A DNA stretch of 64,000 bases from UBA6164 sp964527325 (GTDB lineage: Bacteria > Patescibacteriota > Gracilibacteria > BD1-5 > UBA6164), in the NCBI GenBank assembly GCA_964527325.1, contig CAZGNU010000001.1, forward strand, positions 40,535-104,534. Reading direction: 5' to 3'. A model generated the notes under the pieces. That model was not told the origin of the DNA. It worked only from the letters and a program-made list of their open reading frames with translations, and did not search any database. Shown piece by piece: positions 24,401-36,622 of this stretch. A program made the position numbers and the translations under genes. Positions within the stretch are counted from its first letter, which is position 1. Each line of letters begins with the position of its first letter.

Positions 24401-27400
24401 TTTTAGATGGATTAATATCTAAATCATTAAATCATGATTCAATAAAAGGTATTCATACTATTTGATCATCAGACATTACTTTTTCTCTATCATAGTTTAA
24501 TAGATATTCAGGTAGTGAATTAAATCATAATACTCTCACATTAACATTATTATCTGCAAATCTTACATATTCTCATGCTCATATTGTAAGAATATCTCAA
24601 GCTTCAAGATTAGTTCAAAGATCTGTAAATATATCAGATAAATCTTCTTCTTTAATAATTCAGTTATTTCTTTCAAATATTAATGTAATATCTGAAGTAT
24701 GTCCTCTCCAATATTTGGTTCATTTAGTTCAGTAAACTTTTGCAGTAGGAGAAAGTACTTGTAAGAATAATTTTCATTCAGTTACTGTTATTTTATTATT
24801 CTTAGATAAAGATATAGTATCATTATATTTATTGTTATCTATTGTATTAAATACTTCTTTTTCATTACTACTAGATGTATTAATTCTACTAACAATATAT
24901 TTAGTATTATATCTATCTCAGATAATTTCTCTTGTTTCATCATCATTTACATAAATAGGGTATTGTTTGTATCAATTTTTTTCAAATTCAAGAGATGAAA
25001 TATCTAAATCTAATCATCTATCTAATTGAGTTTTTATAAACATTAATTGAGGTGTTATATCTCATGTAACATTTACATTATGTTCAAATTCTAAATAATC
25101 TCATACATTAACTTTATATTCATTTTCTTCTAATGAAGCTTTAACAAAATTATCATTAGATTTTATTAATCACAGATTATTTAAAAGGTTACCTGCTTTA
25201 TAATAACTATCTTTTATTGTAGAAGTATAACTTATATTATTAGTATAATCACTAATATTAGTAACAGGAGGAATAAAATAAGAATTAACTACATTTCATT
25301 TATTATATTCTTTATTACTAGAAACAGTTGAAACAGATCAGAATGAAATAACTCATTGATTATAAAATTCTATATTTTCTGTCATTGCTTCTCTTGCATC
25401 TCTTCTGGCTTCTCTTTTTTCATCTGAATCTGATGAACATCAATAACCATAAGTTCTACCTCTTCTTAAATCTTTTTTTCAACTACTTCATGAATATGTA
25501 GTATCTGTCTCAGTAAAACTTATAGGTAATACAAATATATTTTTATCTGAAGTTTGTTTTGTTATAAAAGAGTTAGCTAATACTTTTGGTGTATTATTAA
25601 GAACAATTTTATTTGGATGAAAATTAGCACTATATTCTGTATATCATTCATACCAATAATCTCTTCCATCTGGTTCATCATCACATCTATCTCTTCTAGA
25701 TTCTCTCCAGATTCTAAAATATCTTCATTTTACAGCATAATCTGAATTTCAGCTATCGAATCTATCTAAGAATCTAGTTCAGTGATCAAGAGAGTTATAT
25801 TTGTTAGTAAAATATCATTGAAAATATGTATTTAAATCAAACCTAGTATCTCTTTGAGTTTTTCTTCAGTTAATTACTCAATTTACATTTACAATAATAT
25901 CATTACTTGGATTAGTATTCTCAACATTTCCATTAATACTATACTTATTATATCCTTTAGTAGGCTTAACAGGTAGAAGTATATAAATATCATTAGTTAA
26001 ATCATGCTTTTCAGAAAGGTTAGCTTTGTTACTTAAACATATAGTCATAGTATCTTCTCTAGAAGTAGTTTTATTTCCAGAGTACATATCAATCTTATTA
26101 TATGTTTCATTCGGATCTATTCAGTTACAACTTGTATCATTGTTTCACCAAGTATAGAAATTATTTCAATATTTTACAGTAAGATTATTATGAGAAAAAA
26201 TAGTATCAAAAATATTTACATCAGCTAATAATTCCTCTTCGTTCTCAGGGTTTTGTAGTTTAACATTTGAAAAATATTGTGTTGAATCTTTTGCTATTCT
26301 AAGAACTCAGTTTAGAGAATAGAAATCATCTTTGTTAACCTTATAAGCTATATAGTTTAATCATCTGTTTGGACTAGATATTAATTCATTACTTGTTCAA
26401 GCACTTAATCTTAATTGATCTCTAATTCTATCTCTTCTTTGTTGTCTTCAATCCTTTGTATGAGTATTTACTAGTGATGAATTATTGAAAATTTGTCATT
26501 CTCATAAAGGGTTATCATTGTCAGAGAAAATATATGGTTCTTTAATTCATCCAGTTATATTATCTATAATAGAACTATTATATCCAATATAACCTCATTC
26601 CATAGTATGTTCAACTCAATTGAAAGCAGTTTGATTAGATGTAAGAATAATTAAGTCATTATTTAATACTCAATTGAAATTTGTAGAAACTCTTTTTCAT
26701 AATTCAATATTATCTGCATAGTTATACGAGTTTCTATAACCTGGATTTTCCTTTAAGTCTCAATCTGTCTTAGCTATTTCATTATTATATCTTGATAAAT
26801 AACCTTTCGTACATTGAATAGGTTCTAATTCAGGATCATTGTTATAGTAACAAGCTCAAATACCATTATTAAGTGGCATTCATGTTCAATTTATTCAAGT
26901 TCCTTTTTCGTAATATTTACCTAAATCAACAGACTTATCATTTTTATCTAAAAAGTTATTAACTGAGTATCAATCAATAATTTTAAGTTTTGTTGGTTCT
27001 TCTTCCTCACAAACTGGATCTCATTGATTCTCTGTAAATAAGTAATAATTGTTAGATGAAAAGATTCTTTCTTCTCAATCTACAGTAATACATGAAAGAT
27101 TACAGTATCAAGTTTGATCAATATCATTTTCAGTCTCATTTCATACTGTATATATTCTTTCAGTTCAATCTAATTCTAAACACATTTTTTCTTCAGAAAC
27201 ACTGTTTTCAACACCTGCTCTATTAACGAAAGTATAATCAAAAGTGTTATATTCTTCTATACATGAGTTTATATTTTCATCACCGAATAAACAGACTTCA
27301 GGGATAAAGTGTGATTTAACTTCATAAAATACCGAGTTATTATTTAATCAAGTTGATGAGTTATCAATAGTTAGGAACATAAAATCACCATACTTAATAT

Positions 27401-30400
27401 TTTTTTCTGATTTTGGGTATGAAGTTAATAAATCTATTCATTTATTTTTTTCTAAGTAGTCTCAGTTATATACAAGAATAGATGATTTACCTGCTACTAG
27501 CTCTGCCTTATCATTAAGCATATTAGAACTAGCATATGATTCCATATCTTTATTAGTTTGTATATCTCAGAAAGAAAGAGGAACATTTAAAGTACTGTAA
27601 TCTGAATTCTTAACTCAAAGTGAGTCAGAAAATCAATTATTAAAAATAAATGGTGCAAAAACTCATTCTCAATATCATCTAAAATATCAAGTTGGACAAA
27701 CTCAATTTTCAATTGTATCTGTTTTTGTAGGATCAAATATATTTATACATTCTTGTAGACTATCAAGATCAAAAGAAGAATTAATTAAAAGGTTATTAAA
27801 ATCTCTTTTATTAGTTCAATTAAGGTATTTAGAATAAGGGTATAAGAATCCTCATGCTCTATATCAGTATCATTGATTTAATTGATTTTCTATCATTTCT
27901 GAAGATGATATACCTCTTAATGCTGTAATTCTCGGTTTTAGATTTATATCATCTGTAGATGGATTAAATTCTATATTCTTTATGAATGGAAGATCTTCTT
28001 GAGTCGATATATCTTTATTTAAGAATAAAGTTCATGATGTATCTTTAATTGAAATACCTGGTTTAAAGAATGGAAGTAGGGTAGTATTATTAATAAATGC
28101 TCAATCTCACTTGGCAATATCTTTTCAATAATTGATGTATAATTTTTCATTACTAGCAAAATATCAGGTACTTTTGGAAATACATTTACCTTTTAAAATT
28201 AATGAGTTAGTTTTTACTCAATTTTCATCTTTACAATAAAAATCTATTCATCATTTCTTAACAGTTTTAATAGCACCAATAATTGGGAATAAGTCAGCAT
28301 TTGTGCTATGTGAGAAATCTTGATAATCATTACCAGAATTTTTGAGTAGATTGAATCAATATATTCAAGAAAACTTAACTGAATTTTGATTTGATAAAAT
28401 ATTTATTAATTTTGCTCTTTGAGAGTTATGTCTCGCCTCAAAATTTATTCAATTTTCATCTACTTTTTTAATGTTATATAATAGAAGATTATCAACTATT
28501 TCTTCTATATTGTTTGAATAGTCTACATAACCTAAAATTTCTTCAGCTGAATCTCAAGTATATAGTTTATCTAAGTTTTCAGAAACCTTATTGTATGTTG
28601 GGAATCTTTGATACTCTGATGAAAATAAAGACCTTAGAGTATTTAAGTATGCTGTAGAAAATTTAAAATTACCTTTTTCTTCATCAAAATACATAAATGG
28701 ATTAGTATTTTTTTGTAGAATATAGTTATATTTATCAACAGGTCATAAATTGTCACCTCACTCATCTATAATAAACATTTTCTCAATTCAGTTTATTACA
28801 GTATCTTTATTTTTTGATAGTGATGAATGTATACAGAAAGGTCTAGGTGTGTTGAAGTATCAAGTTATTGTTTGATAATCAATTCCATTTAATTTTCTAT
28901 AATTTAATTTTTCTAGAAACGGAAACTTAAATTTATCTTTATCATTTGCATCTTTATAAGTAACCATTTTTAAGATATCCTCGTATACTTCTTTATAATT
29001 ATCATATAATTCATATCATACAGGACATGAGACTGTTGAGTATAAGTCATTTGAATAGTTATAAGTTCAAAGAGTTGTATCTTTATTTCAAGTTTCAATT
29101 AATGGTGTTCAACTTCAATCACCAAAGGTGTTTCATTCAATTTTATTTAATGTATTTACTATTGGATTAAATAGATGTCATGAATTAGGATCGTATAATC
29201 TATTAGATGCTCAATTTTCCTTATATGTCATTAAATTATCTCAAGCTTTTGAAAAAACTCTAAAACCATATGAATATTTATCAGTATTTCTATCAACAAA
29301 ACCTGACCAAATATTTATGCTTTTTCATGACAAGAAGTTTTCTATTTCTATATCCTCTCAATTATAGTTGTATGTTTTTAGAGGATTGTTATTCATAAAA
29401 TTACCTAAATTGATTGATTGTTCAGGTGGCATATCACCATAAAACCCAAAATCACTACCCATTGTAAGTTCTCCTGCAAATTTATATTGCATTTCAAGAA
29501 CTTTATATGTAAGTAGGTAATCTTTTCAGTTTTTAGATACCTTCTTAGTATATACCTTAGATTCAGGAGTTGCTTTTAATAATTTTTTGATATTTGTATC
29601 TCATAAACATACTTTAAAATATGAAGTTTCTCAATCTTTAAGTTTTTTAAGTCCTGGAGAATAGTAACTATATTCTCTTTCGTTCTTACCAATAAAATAA
29701 GAGACAGGAAATACATATGGGTGTTTCGTTGTAAGTTTACTTTTTGAAATATCACGAATATTATATGAATCTCAATTATTGAAATAATTGAATGATAATG
29801 CAATATGAGTCATAAAATTCTTATCCTCAATTACTTTTGCATCATTTAGGTCGTTTTTAAAGAAAAAATCAAGTGTTCAAGCAGAATTATATAGAAATTT
29901 TAAACTTAATTTCCCATTCTTACTAGGAGACTCTTTTAGTAAATCCCTTAATCAATAAATATAATTATAGTCTTTGTTTTCAATATATTCTATTGCTAGA
30001 TCAGATCCACCAACAATTGAATTATATAATCTTTTAATATCATCAGTAGGTTCTCATGGAAGAGCAAAACCCATTAAAAAACTAACTTTATCTCAAGTTT
30101 CAAGTTTAATTTTTGGAAAAACTCAAAAAGATGCTCACATATCTCAGTAAGATATAGTTTTTTCAAAACTGTATTCAGTATCTTCACCATCTGTACTATA
30201 TAGATTAAAACCAATATTAGTATTTATTTCATCCAGTGTACCTATAGCCCAATCTTGACGAAAATTTCACTCTTGAGGTACGATTCTTGTGTTTCAATCT
30301 GCATCAATATGAAGAGTAGAATATTTTAATTCTAGAGTTTTAATAAACTTCTCATAGTAGTATCTAACTATAACTGTAAGTTGATCATTATTTAAAGAAT

Positions 30401-31613
30401 CGTACTTATCTTGACTAAGTAAAACATTACTTAATTCTGTAGGAACTGATACTCATAGTCTTGTTAAATAATTATCTATAAGTAATAGTGAGTTTTTAAG
30501 TCTTCCTCTTTCAAATAAACTATTTGTGTCATTTTTTAATTTATCCTTTATTGAAGATTCTAAATTAACAGAATAATTAGACTTAATATTTGTTACCACA
30601 TCTGTATCTACTTCATTTAATCAATTAATTAAATCTTTATATTGAATAAATAATTTAGAGATATCCAAATTTACTATCCCAGAATCTCATACAAAATTAG
30701 TTTGATTAATTATATAATATTTATGTTCTTCTGTTGATTCATCTTTTTTGTATGCAATATAATTTCAAAATTTATTATTTACTAGTTCTGAAGTTTGATT
30801 AGCAGTTATTTCTGAGAATCTAACCTCAGAGTCAAATTTTGATAAATCGTTTTCTATTTTCTCTAAGTATGAATTGATTGAATATTTATTCATACTTGGT
30901 CACATAATTGATTGTTTTATATTACCTCAATAGTTTGAATAATTATATATTTCATGTTTTCAATTATGTTCAATTAATATAGCATTATTTTTAACAGCCT
31001 GAATAAATTCATTTACTTTTTCATTATCTCAATTAGCTAGTTTTTCTATTTGCTTTAAAATAGTAGAATTATAAGTATCCTTCGCAATTAATTTACTTCA
31101 ATCTTCAGATAATCAATATACATCAATTTTTGTAGTAATATCATTTATAGAGTCAATTGAACGAGTAAAACCATAAGTACATAAATTATCTTTTTCAGAA
31201 TCAGTATAAATACTTTGCTCAGATCCCTCAACTATTTCTCAGTTATTAAGTTCATATAATTTATCAGGTACATTCCAATTGAATACAGAAGGGAAGTATG
31301 ATGCAATATTTGCTTGTGATGAAGTTTCAAGTCTTACATTACCATAATCTCATTTAAATCATGAATTAATATTCTTAACTGAGTCATTAGCAAGAAAATT
31401 GTCAATTAGATATCAATCTTTATCTCTCTTGATTTTTCAAGTAGAATCAATTCACTCAACTAAAAATCAAACCTTCTCTCAAAGAAGGTCATCATATGAT
31501 CTATCATATTGATCCAAAGCTCATTCATATTGCTCGTCTACCTGTGCAAAAACAGCAAGATTTTGGCTAACAAGTGAAAGTATTAATAGAATTGTTAGTA
31601 TATTTTTTTTCAT
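21465..31613 (-). CDS. giant exported protein of 3,382 residues
   Basis: I read all 169 sequence lines in this frame and found no TAA or TAG between the ATG at 31613 and the stop at 21465; TGA occurs about twice per 60 bases. The protein begins with a signal peptide (MKKNILTILLILSLVSQNLA, likely cut after VFA near residue 23). The body is Asn/Asp/Ser/Trp/Tyr-rich, with several cysteine-bearing stretches in the middle (for example CLELDGTERIYTVG and CNLSCITVDGEERIF, an internal near-repeat) and Arg-rich patches (RQQRRDRIRDQLR, GRESRRDRCDDEPDGRD). I see no enzyme motif and no obvious C-terminal anchor. Upstream lies TATAAT within ATAGTATAATAATT; a terminator separates it from the 32949 gene. 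It is probably a surface or secreted protein for attachment to other cells (inference). Confidence 0.9.
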
Positions 31614-31661
31614 GTGTAACAAATATAGTTTATATATTATAATTATTATACTATATAATGC

Positions 31662-31698
31662 AGAAAAAAACAAAAAAAGAGGCTTACTTTTAAGCCTC
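31662..31698 (-). terminator. intrinsic terminator of the 31714-32949 gene
   Basis: On the - strand, GAGGCTTA and TAAGCCTC arms with a short loop are followed by a run of seven T. It ends the upstream exported-protein gene and separates it from the giant gene. Confidence 0.85.
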
Positions 31699-31713
31699 AA
31701 TCTTATATTGAAT

Positions 31714-32949
31714 TTAGAATGAATTTTTCTCTAAAACTTTCTCTACTAATAGAAGTATCCATACAAATTTTTTATACTTGTCTTTTTTACTCTTTATAGA
31801 GGTAGAATTATATTTTTTTTCATATGATTCTGTTAATACGGGAACTTTTTCTTTAAGTAGTTTAACTCTAGAATCTACTTTCGCTTGTGTCACTCAAGCT
31901 TTTTTCTTATATTTTATAAAATAGCTTACAATAACCTTTTCTATAGCAGGGTAGTCATTATCTATATTTTTTCCCCATTTTTCAGCATATTCTTCTAGCT
32001 TAGTTTTTCCAATTTCATTATCAGTATTTATATATTTAATTGGTTCTTCAAGAATATTTTTCTCAACTTCCTGTTTTACAGTATATTCGAAATTAGTTTT
32101 ATTATCATAGGTATTTTCATACTTTCATGCTTTTGCTTTGGTAATCTCCTCATCAGTATATCATTGCCTTGTATATGAAGTATCATCCCAATCATCAAAC
32201 TCTCTAAAGAATGTTGTCCATTGTTTTTTTAACTCTAAATATTTTCTTATATTTGGAAAATAAATTGTATCATATTTTACTATATCTTCTTCATGGTAAC
32301 TGTTATAAAAATATTTCTTTCCTAGTCTTTCAATTTCATCTATATTTCATATATACACAGATTCAAATAGTTTATCATTTTGATCAACAATTCATTCTTT
32401 TATTAAATTTTTCCTTATTATATCAATACTATTATATCAGACTACAATAGACTCTAAATCATTTAATAAAGAAAATAGGTTACTTAGAACATTCTTTCTA
32501 AAATAATCCTCATTATTTGATGAAACTCTTAAAAATCAATTAGCCCATCAGTCATATCTTTGAGTATAACTAAATAATTCACTATTAGCACTATTTAATC
32601 ATTTATTTTCTTCAGGAAGGTAATTTTTATAATTATTCCCATACAATTCTTTATAAAAATCTACATCAATAGGTTCATCCCATACTACTTCATTTATGAT
32701 TTTCTCTTGCATTAAGGTATCAAAGTCAGTATACCAATTAAGTATTTCGAGTCTTTTTTTAAACTCCTCTGTGTTAACAGCTATTTTACAATATTGTGTA
32801 GTTTGATTTTCATTAGTCATACCACACTCATACATATGTTTTTCTTTTGTATAAATGTTGTAATTTTTATCAGGAACGAAAACATCTGCACTTACACTTG
32901 AAATAAATACACTTGATAGGACTAATGTAGAAAACACTTTTTTTATCAT
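31714..32949 (-). CDS. exported helical protein, unknown
   Basis: A 411-residue protein. MIKKVFSTLVLSSVFISSVSA is a signal peptide with a cut after residue 21. The mature part is rich in Lys, Glu, Tyr and Asn and looks helical, with a pair of cysteines near residues 42 and 53. I checked the frame line by line; the standard code would end it at residue 116. It is a single-gene unit with a promoter at 32982-33009 and a terminator behind it. No family recognised; a periplasmic or secreted role is inferred from the signal. Confidence 0.78.
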
Positions 32950-32981
32950 TATTTTATTATTAAATATTAAAATATATTTTT

Positions 32982-33009
32982 ATTATACTTAGTAGATTAA
33001 TTTTCTAAA
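32982..33009 (-). promoter_or_regulatory. sigma-70-like promoter, TTTAGA-16-TATAAT
   Basis: Read on the - strand: TTTAGA (33004-33009), 16 nt ending in CTACTAAG, then TATAAT (32982-32987), 32 nt before the ATG at 32949. The same boxes and extension precede ssb. Confidence 0.65.
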
Positions 33010-33018
33010 CTTTTTATT

Positions 33019-33414
33019 TTACAATTTTAAATATTCTAAAGGATCAAATATTATTCACTTATAAATTCATAACTGTTCATTAAAATTATCATTAATTTTA
33101 TTTGTTGCTTCTACTAATAAAAAATATGTTCAATCATTTTCCCAGTGACTTAGAATTTTAGGAAATTGATTTCAATCTGGTTCAAAATTATCTTTATAAT
33201 TACCAATAAAACTATCTAGAAATTTAGCGAATCTTTCTAGATCTTTTAATTCTAATACAAAGTAACTTCATGGATATTGATATATATTAATATCTAAAAA
33301 ATTAAACTTATTTTTATAGTTTTGTAATTTTGCTAAATCGATTAAAGAAGAATTATATAACTTTTCAAAATTGTTAAATTTGATTCATTCTACTATTTTA
33401 GTATCTGTATTCAT
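33019..33414 (-). CDS. small acidic hypothetical protein
   Basis: A 131-residue soluble acidic protein rich in Asn, Phe and Tyr, with no signal peptide or membrane helix. It begins MNTDTKIVEGIKFNNFEKL. It starts 11 bases after the stop of the kinase-like gene on the same strand, so the two are probably co-transcribed, in a pairing that would suit a small regulator or immunity-type partner of the kinase-like protein. That pairing is inference; the protein resembles nothing I recognise. Confidence 0.65.
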
Positions 33415-33425
33415 AATATATATAG

Positions 33426-34232
33426 TTATTTATAATTTAGTACTTCTGAAGTTCAGAAGTCTATAAGATATATTTTTCAATTTTTATCTTTCATTATATT
33501 TCATCAGTGTCAGTCTCAGTGAATAAAACCTTCTTCTTCTAGAGTTTTAAAGACTTTATCAATTCCTAATTCTAATTGTTTTTTATTCCACCATCATTCA
33601 TATTTTTTTGTTAGTAATTTATCTTCTATTCATGTATTTATTTTATCAGAACATTCAATAACAGGGAATCATTTCTCAATAATCAATAATTTTATCTCAT
33701 TATCATTTAATTCATTAACCTTACTTTGATTATAATTTTTAAACAAATCTTTATAATGCTCTAAGTAAAATATTGATGTAAAGTTTAATCATTCAATTTT
33801 TTCCATTTGATAATTTAGTATATCTCATTTATTAGAAAAAATATTTGGTACATATATATTATCAAAAGAATTATCCTGACTTTTTAAATCATCTATCTTT
33901 TTTCTAAATAAATCATGAGTATTCCTTTCTTCTATTAAATCAAATGTATTTGGCTTCGCAACTTTTACAATATAATCTTCTTTAATTGGATGATCGACAA
34001 CTATTCAATTAAATCATTCTCAAATAAGATTTCTTAATTTAACATCTCAAATAAAATTTAAGATATTTTTATACTCTCAATTTTTAAGAAAACTATAATC
34101 TTCAATATCTTTTAAACTCATATTAGAATCAAAGCCTTTGAATTTCTTCTTCTTAATTCTTTCTATAGTATTTAAAACTTTAGATGGTTTTCATTTTGAT
34201 ACTTTGAGTTTGTTTACTATCTTATCTATCAT
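33426..34232 (-). CDS. protein-kinase-like protein with shared N-terminal module
   Basis: A 268-residue protein. Residues 13-30 (KGKPSKVLNTIERIKKKK) are the shared N-terminal module. A kinase-like fold follows: GEGFNGIVV glycine-rich loop with a nearby VKVAK lysine, a hinge-like QMEKIEG, and the catalytic-loop pattern HGDGHGGN at residues 238-245 with DFG at 258-260. Aspartate 240, asparagine 245 and aspartate 258 are the expected catalytic and metal-binding residues. The compact HxDxxxxN form resembles small bacterial, RIO or ABC1-type kinases. The gene starts eight bases after the stop of the 34241 gene. Target unknown; an exported effector kinase is a possibility raised by its N-terminus. 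Confidence 0.75.
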
Positions 34233-34240
34233 TTTAGTTT

Positions 34241-35356
34241 TTATTTATTAAAGATTTCTTCCTTTTCCCAATTTCAAATTTTAATCTCTAAATAATCATC
34301 AGAAAAACCACTATCCGATCATCATAATTCTTTTTTACCATTTTCATTATCTAAACATATTCAAATATAAACATGCTTGAAAGTTTTAACTCAATCCATA
34401 TCAAACAAAGATCTTTTTTTGCTAGTTTCTTTAAACCTAAATATTGTTTCTCATTCCGTACAACTACTACCTTGTTTCTTATTTATAAAATCTTCAAAGA
34501 CTTCATCATCTACAGATAAACCACTATACCTATAGAAATATTTTTTTACATCTTTTTCATTATCTATAAAAAAGTGATAATGATATCATTTTTTATTATG
34601 CCAAGTATAATTTTCTTTATATATTCATCTATTAAAATTATTTATAAATCTCTCTTTTTCTTTGTTTCTGAATTCAGGAGTTAGATCTCTTCAACTAGTG
34701 TATCATGGTAATATACTTTGATATTCATCACTTTCAAAATCAACATCTTCTATAGAAGATTCTTTAAGTATTTCTTCTTTTGTCCAATCTCATATCATAA
34801 ATTCATAATACTTTTTTAAAAATCAGTGATCAGTATTTCAATCAAAAATATGATTTGTTTTTCCTTCTAAACATAAAGCTACATAGATATGAGTATCAGG
34901 AAGTCAATTTTCTAGTTTTGTTTTCTTAACTTTAAAAATATCCTCTTGTCATGAACAAACTCACTTTCTAGTTATTGTTTCTTTAAAATCTCCATACTCT
35001 ATTCAATCTCTATTTTTTGTAACTGTATTAAAGTAATCTTTGAGAGTTAACACATCATCAACATGAAAATAATAATCATTCATAGAGTAAGTAGATAATC
35101 ATCATAGTCTCTTAATTTTTGGACTTGTAGCTTGTTCTTTAAATTTATCTATATATTCTATCTTAGTTTGATCATCTTTATTTTGAGATTTCATTAATTC
35201 CTTTCTTTTTTCATTTTCAATTCATTCAAAAACACTCTTTAATATTATCACTCAGAAAACTATAATAATAGTTATAATTATTACATAACTTTGTTTTTTG
35301 TTTTTATTAAATAATTCTTTCCCTTTATTAAGCAATTCTGATACTTTCTTATTCAT
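34241..35356 (-). CDS. membrane-anchored protein with tandem domain repeat
   Basis: A 371-residue protein. A basic N-terminus and one membrane helix (about residues 26-44, SYVIIITIIIVFGVIILK) precede two copies of a domain of roughly 125 residues. Each copy has a YxFHVDD or YHFFIDN start, a CxxGxE..F segment (CSGQEDIFKVKKTK and CTEGETIFRFKETS), then HxYxxxCL and a closing IGDG/IGNG-(T/E)KEEI. One cysteine pair per domain is conserved. I know no family with this pattern. It heads the operon with the kinase-like gene and may act as a sensor or surface partner (inference). Confidence 0.72.
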
Positions 35357-35475
35357 TTCTTTTATATTAAAAAATAATCTGTAATGTTTCATTACTATTA
35401 TTATACATATATTTTCAAAAATCTTAACTTATTTTTCATATAAAAATTTATATGTTATAATATTATATATAAATT

Positions 35476-35505
35476 CAATTTATCTTCATGACTGTTTCTT
35501 AGTAG
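35476..35505 (+). promoter_or_regulatory. CAATTT-17-TTAGTAG promoter element (copy 3)
   Basis: CAATTT at 35476-35481, 17 nt, TTAGTAG at 35499-35505 (in CTGTTTCTTAGTAG), 32 nt before the ATG at 35538. GACT/AGTC arms flank the core. Confidence 0.7.
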
Positions 35506-35537
35506 TCTGATTGTAATTTATAATTAATACATTTATT

Positions 35538-36590
35538 ATGGATAATATAAAAAAAGTAAAAGGTATTAATAATCCTTATAAAAAGCTTTGTTTAGCTGAA
35601 AATGAACAAGTTAGGGTTGATGCCTTAAAGGAAGTAGCAAAATTTTTTGGTACTGAACTTAAAACAAGAAAAAGAGCAAGTACTCTTGTAGAGAATGTTT
35701 TTTGTAAAAATGAAGAACTAAAAGAACTTCTTTCAAAAAAATCTATTACTCCTGAAGAAAATAAAAAAATTCAAGAACAAATAGAAAAAGATATTGAAAA
35801 TCTACAAAACGATTTAGGATATAAAGCTAAAGCTGATAAAGTTAAAGAAACAAAGAAAAGAGAATATAAATCAATAACTGGTTTAAATCTTAGAAAAAAC
35901 TTTAAGGATAAAGCATTAATGCCTATGTGAAGATGAGCTGCAAATTTTGCAAAAGCACATAAAGTTAAATTAGCTGTTGTTGCTTGAATTGTTGCATATG
36001 CTTCTTACTCTTCAATGAGTAGTTTAGATGATTTACAACATATGCATTCTACTGCTTCAGATACTGTTATTGAATATCAAGATAATAATCCTTGAAATAT
36101 TCTTGAAATGCCAAAAACTTTAGAATGAGATGATTATGCAAAATTTGTTGAGAATGTATCTAGACTTGATATAACAAGAGCATTAAAGATGAATATTAAC
36201 TCTTCTGAATTTAAGGATTTTGATAGATTATATGGACAATATATGGCTCAATTACAAGCTAGAGATTCAGGTAAACATTGAATTGAACTTACTAAAGAAG
36301 AAGGTAGAGCTTTCTTAGTAATGCAGTATATAGCAACTAATACATATATTGATTTCTTAAAAGATAAAGAAGAAACATTAAAATGATCTTCTCTTGAAAA
36401 AAATGAATATAAAATTGCTAGATATAAAAATCAATTGAATTCAATTGAAAAAGCATGTAATGATATGAAAGCAGGGAAGGAATGAAACCTTGAAAGAAAA
36501 ATTAAGTCATGAGAAGATTACTTTACATATTATACGGACTTAGGATGATTCCATGTTGATTGATTAGATCAAAAAGTATTTAAATACTAA
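35538..36590 (+). CDS. membrane-anchored protein, paralogue of 4923 gene
   Basis: A 350-residue protein. Residues 1-130 are charged and helical and align with the 4923 protein (NPYK, ALK...KFFGTELKT, KNEELKELL, KSIT). One hydrophobic helix follows KVKLA (about residues 143-158, VVAGIVAYASYSS), and a charged helical C-terminal part without cysteines follows, ending GLDQKVFKY. The two paralogues diverge after the helix. It is a single-gene unit with its own CAATTT/TTAGTAG element and a terminator. The shared promoter and N-terminal domain suggest that both belong to one assembly, but I cannot name it. Confidence 0.8.
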
Positions 36591-36592
36591 AC

Positions 36593-36622
36593 AAAAAAGC
36601 TAGATTAATTTCTAGCTTTTTT
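36593..36622. terminator. bidirectional intrinsic terminator
   Basis: AAAAAAGCTAGA (36593-36604) and its exact complement (36611-36622) form 12-base arms around a six-base loop. It serves the + strand gene ending at 36590 and the - strand gene ending at 36622. Confidence 0.85.

Noticed and set aside
25878..26087. A 69-residue gene inside the giant frame
   Set aside because: Same frame as the 3,382-residue protein and bounded only by TGA codons, which are read as glycine here.
33442..33460. Perfect palindrome ACTTCTGAAGTTCAGAAGT as an operator or terminator
   Set aside because: It encodes the DFG-containing end of the kinase-like protein, has no T run, and similar AT-rich palindromes are expected by chance.
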